This document shows, piece by piece, positions 62,277 to 64,000 of a stretch of 64,000 bases of DNA (the stretch's first letter is position 1; the number at the start of each line of letters is the position of its first letter). The stretch comes from Sporosarcina limicola (GTDB taxonomy: Bacteria > Bacillota > Bacilli > Bacillales_A > Planococcaceae), in contig NZ_JADBEL010000001.1 in NCBI RefSeq assembly GCF_014873855.1, positions 157,101 through 221,100 of the forward strand. The letters are read 5' to 3'. The position numbers were made by a program, and so were the translations under genes. Under the pieces are notes generated by a model, which was not told where the DNA came from, made no database searches, and was given only the letters and a program-made list of their open reading frames with translations.

Positions 62277-62619
62277 TAATTATTGAACTAAAAACTGTCT
62301 TCAACTTTATTATTTCAGACTATGCTGAAAACTTCAACTTTATTTTTAAATAATTTTCTTACTCACCTACTTTTCATATTTTGTTTAACTTCATTCAGCA
62401 GAAATCCACCACTTCAATAAGTGGCAAGATGAATGCAAAATAGACATTCCATTCAGTGGGGATTCAAACCGCTGCTGAACAACAGATGTCATAGATTTTG
62501 AGAGGAGTTAATTGAGCCTGCTCAATTAACTTCGAAGCGTATTTTATTCTTCCGTAATAGTTTGTTCATATTTACCACGTAAGATGAAGTTAAATCATCT
62601 TACAAAGGAGTTTTACACT
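62277..62619 (+). promoter_or_regulatory. 5' region of the HtrA-type protease gene
   Basis: The gap holds two perfect inverted repeats: AGTTAATTGAGC/GCTCAATTAACT (62506-62531, 2-nt spacer) and GTAAGATGA/TCATCTTAC (62579-62603), the latter directly against the ribosome-binding site AAAGGAG. No promoter could be fixed with confidence. The first could be an operator and the second a translational hairpin. Confidence 0.5.
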
Positions 62620-63774
62620 ATGGAAAATTCAAAAGGTAAACGTTTTTTATCAACAGTTGGGGCAGGAGTTATCGGTTCAGTATTGACGTTGGCGCTCGTT
62701 ACCAATACAGATTTATTGGCTGCAAATTCACAAGAAAAGTCACCTATCACAGAGAATACAGCATCCTATAAAGTGCAACAAACTTCAACAAAGCCAGCTA
62801 CATCACTTCCTGATATGGTGGAGCAAGCATCCGGCGCAATTGTCGGTATCGTCAATTATAAAGAGGCGGGCAATCGTTTCATGCAGGACACACAAAGCGT
62901 AGTAAGCGGCTCAGGTTCAGGCGTTATCTATAAAATCGAGGGGAACAAAGCATTTATCGTAACTAATAATCATGTTATCGAGGATGCAAAAAAAATTGAA
63001 GTGGTTCTCCAAAGCGGTGAAAAAACAACAGCTGAACTTGTTGGGAAAGATGCGCTTAGTGATCTTGCGGTGCTGAAAATCGATGCAAAATATGCGGATA
63101 CTGTCCTTGAATTTGACGATTCAGACAAGCTACGCGCTGGTGATCAGGTCGTAGCAATCGGCAACCCGCTCAGCATTGATTTCTCCGGAACCGTAACACA
63201 AGGAATTGTGAGTGCAGTCAATCGCTCTATCAATGTGAAGACATCTGCTGGCGAATGGAAGATGAACGTCATTCAAACGGACGCAGCCATCAACCCCGGA
63301 AATAGTGGAGGCGCACTACTTAATGCGGACGGTAAAGTGGTCGGTATCAACAGCCTAAAAATTTCAGAAAAAGGCGTTGAAGGACTCGGCTTCGCTATTC
63401 CGAGTAATGAAGTCCTGCCGCTCATCAAAGAAATGACAGATCACGGCCAAGTAGAACGGGCGTATATCGGCATTGGACTCGCAGATCTAGCGGAAGTTCC
63501 CTACATGTATGTTCAAGATCTTCCCAAATCCGTAACAGGTGGTGTCATGGTGACGACCGTTGACCCTTTATCCGCTGCTGGTAAAGCAGACTTGAAAGAA
63601 CAAGACGTAGTTACTGCTATTAACGGAACTGACGTGAAGAATTCGATAGAGCTTCGCAAGTTCCTTTACACGAAACTTTCCGTTGGGGATAAAGCAACAT
63701 TGACCGTTTACCGTGGAGCGGAAATGAAAACGATTGAAGTCACACTCACAAGCAATAAATCTACGAAAGAATAA
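62620..63774 (+). CDS. HtrA/DegP-type serine protease (S1C) with PDZ domain
   Basis: Envelope quality-control protease. The 384-residue product begins MENSKGKRFLSTVGAGVIGS with one N-terminal membrane helix or uncleaved signal (about 9-32). A trypsin-like domain follows, with His118 (TNNHVIED), Asp148 (LSDLAVLKID) and Ser229 (NPGNSGGAL), then one PDZ domain (about 290-380). The start at 62620 follows AAAGGAG; an ATG 12 codons earlier is in the upstream hairpin. Confidence 0.93.
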   Translation: MENSKGKRFLSTVGAGVIGSVLTLALVTNTDLLAANSQEKSPITENTASYKVQQTSTKPATSLPDMVEQASGAIVGIVNYKEAGNRFMQDTQSVVSGSGSGVIYKIEGNKAFIVTNNHVIEDAKKIEVVLQSGEKTTAELVGKDALSDLAVLKIDAKYADTVLEFDDSDKLRAGDQVVAIGNPLSIDFSGTVTQGIVSAVNRSINVKTSAGEWKMNVIQTDAAINPGNSGGALLNADGKVVGINSLKISEKGVEGLGFAIPSNEVLPLIKEMTDHGQVERAYIGIGLADLAEVPYMYVQDLPKSVTGGVMVTTVDPLSAAGKADLKEQDVVTAINGTDVKNSIELRKFLYTKLSVGDKATLTVYRGAEMKTIEVTLTSNKSTKE

Positions 63775-63783
63775 TGTTTGCAA

Positions 63784-63821
63784 GAGGGGCAGCTTCCGAA
63801 ATCGGAAAAGCCCCTTTTTTT
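63784..63821 (+). terminator. Terminator after the HtrA-type gene
   Basis: AGGGGC and GCCCCT enclose an inner TTCCG/CGGAA hairpin and are followed by seven U (63815-63821). Confidence 0.9.
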
Positions 63822-63839
63822 GAATAGAGATTTGGATGA

Positions 63840-64000
63840 GCGACTGTTTATGTTGTACAAGCGACTATTCTTTCATTCAACCGACCAATTCCACTGTACT
63901 AGCGACTATTCTTTCGTTCAACCGACCAATTCCACTGCACAAGCGACTATTCTTTCGTTCAACCGACCAATTCCACTATACAAGCGACTATTCTTTCATT
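63840..64000. repeat. 41-bp tandem repeat
   Basis: Units start at 63861, 63902, 63943 and 63984, each beginning GCGACTATTCTTTC and continuing TTCAACCGACCAATTCCACT. The period is exactly 41 bp with a few substitutions (for example A or G at unit base 15). A shortened, diverged copy lies at 63840-63860, and the last unit runs off the window. No open frame or spacer diversity is seen. Confidence 0.95.

Noticed and set aside
63840..64000. CRISPR array
   Set aside because: The whole 41-bp unit repeats with no variable spacers and there are no cas genes nearby.

Overview
The window looks like a chromosomal segment of a low-GC, endospore-forming member of the Bacillales. Planococcaceae/Caryophanaceae such as Sporosarcina is the best guess, inferred from protein similarity remembered by eye and not from a search. 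Supporting observations are the Bacillus-type gene order from ctsR to ecfA1, CtsR/McsA/McsB control of ClpC, a CotD-like coat protein, sigma-H, a cysteine T-box and Firmicute-type leader RNAs for L10 and L1. No rRNA, tRNA, CRISPR array or transposase gene was seen.

Positions 1-47086 are all on the minus strand and read, in transcription order, from 47086 down to 1. First comes the protein quality-control operon ctsR-mcsA-mcsB-clpC, with CtsR boxes in front of both ctsR and clpC. Then radA, yacL, ispD, ispF and gltX, followed by the T-box-controlled cysE-cysS-mrnC-rlmB-rae1 set, sigH, rpmG, secE-nusG, rplK-rplA, rplJ-rplL, rsmC, rpoB-rpoC, the rplGB-rpsL-rpsG-fusA-tuf operon, and the full S10, spc and alpha ribosomal protein clusters down to rplQ. 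The window ends inside ecfA1. Two genes usual at these places in Bacillus are missing: map between adk and infA, and disA between radA and yacL. Much of the regulation here appears to be RNA based: the L10 leader with attenuator, two L1-like sites, an S10 leader behind tandem promoters, hairpins ahead of nusG and rpoB, and a structured element after rplQ.

Positions 47087-53482 form the accessory part, read on the plus strand. A c-di-GMP-I riboswitch with a terminator precedes a chemoreceptor gene. This is followed closely by a stand-alone adenylation-carrier-reductase protein (A-T-R, no condensation domain) and its Sfp-type phosphopantetheinyl transferase. The pair should activate a carboxylic or amino acid and release it as an aldehyde or alcohol. 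Its closeness to the riboswitch raises the possibility of c-di-GMP control.

Positions 53483-64000 hold smaller units: a large unknown membrane-anchored protein, bioY-bioB behind a BirA-like operator, a small membrane protein, a CotD-like coat protein, a padR-DUF2812 pair, a DCC-family protein, an aldehyde dehydrogenase with its DUF779 partner, and an HtrA-type protease. The window closes in a 41-bp tandem repeat that runs off the edge.
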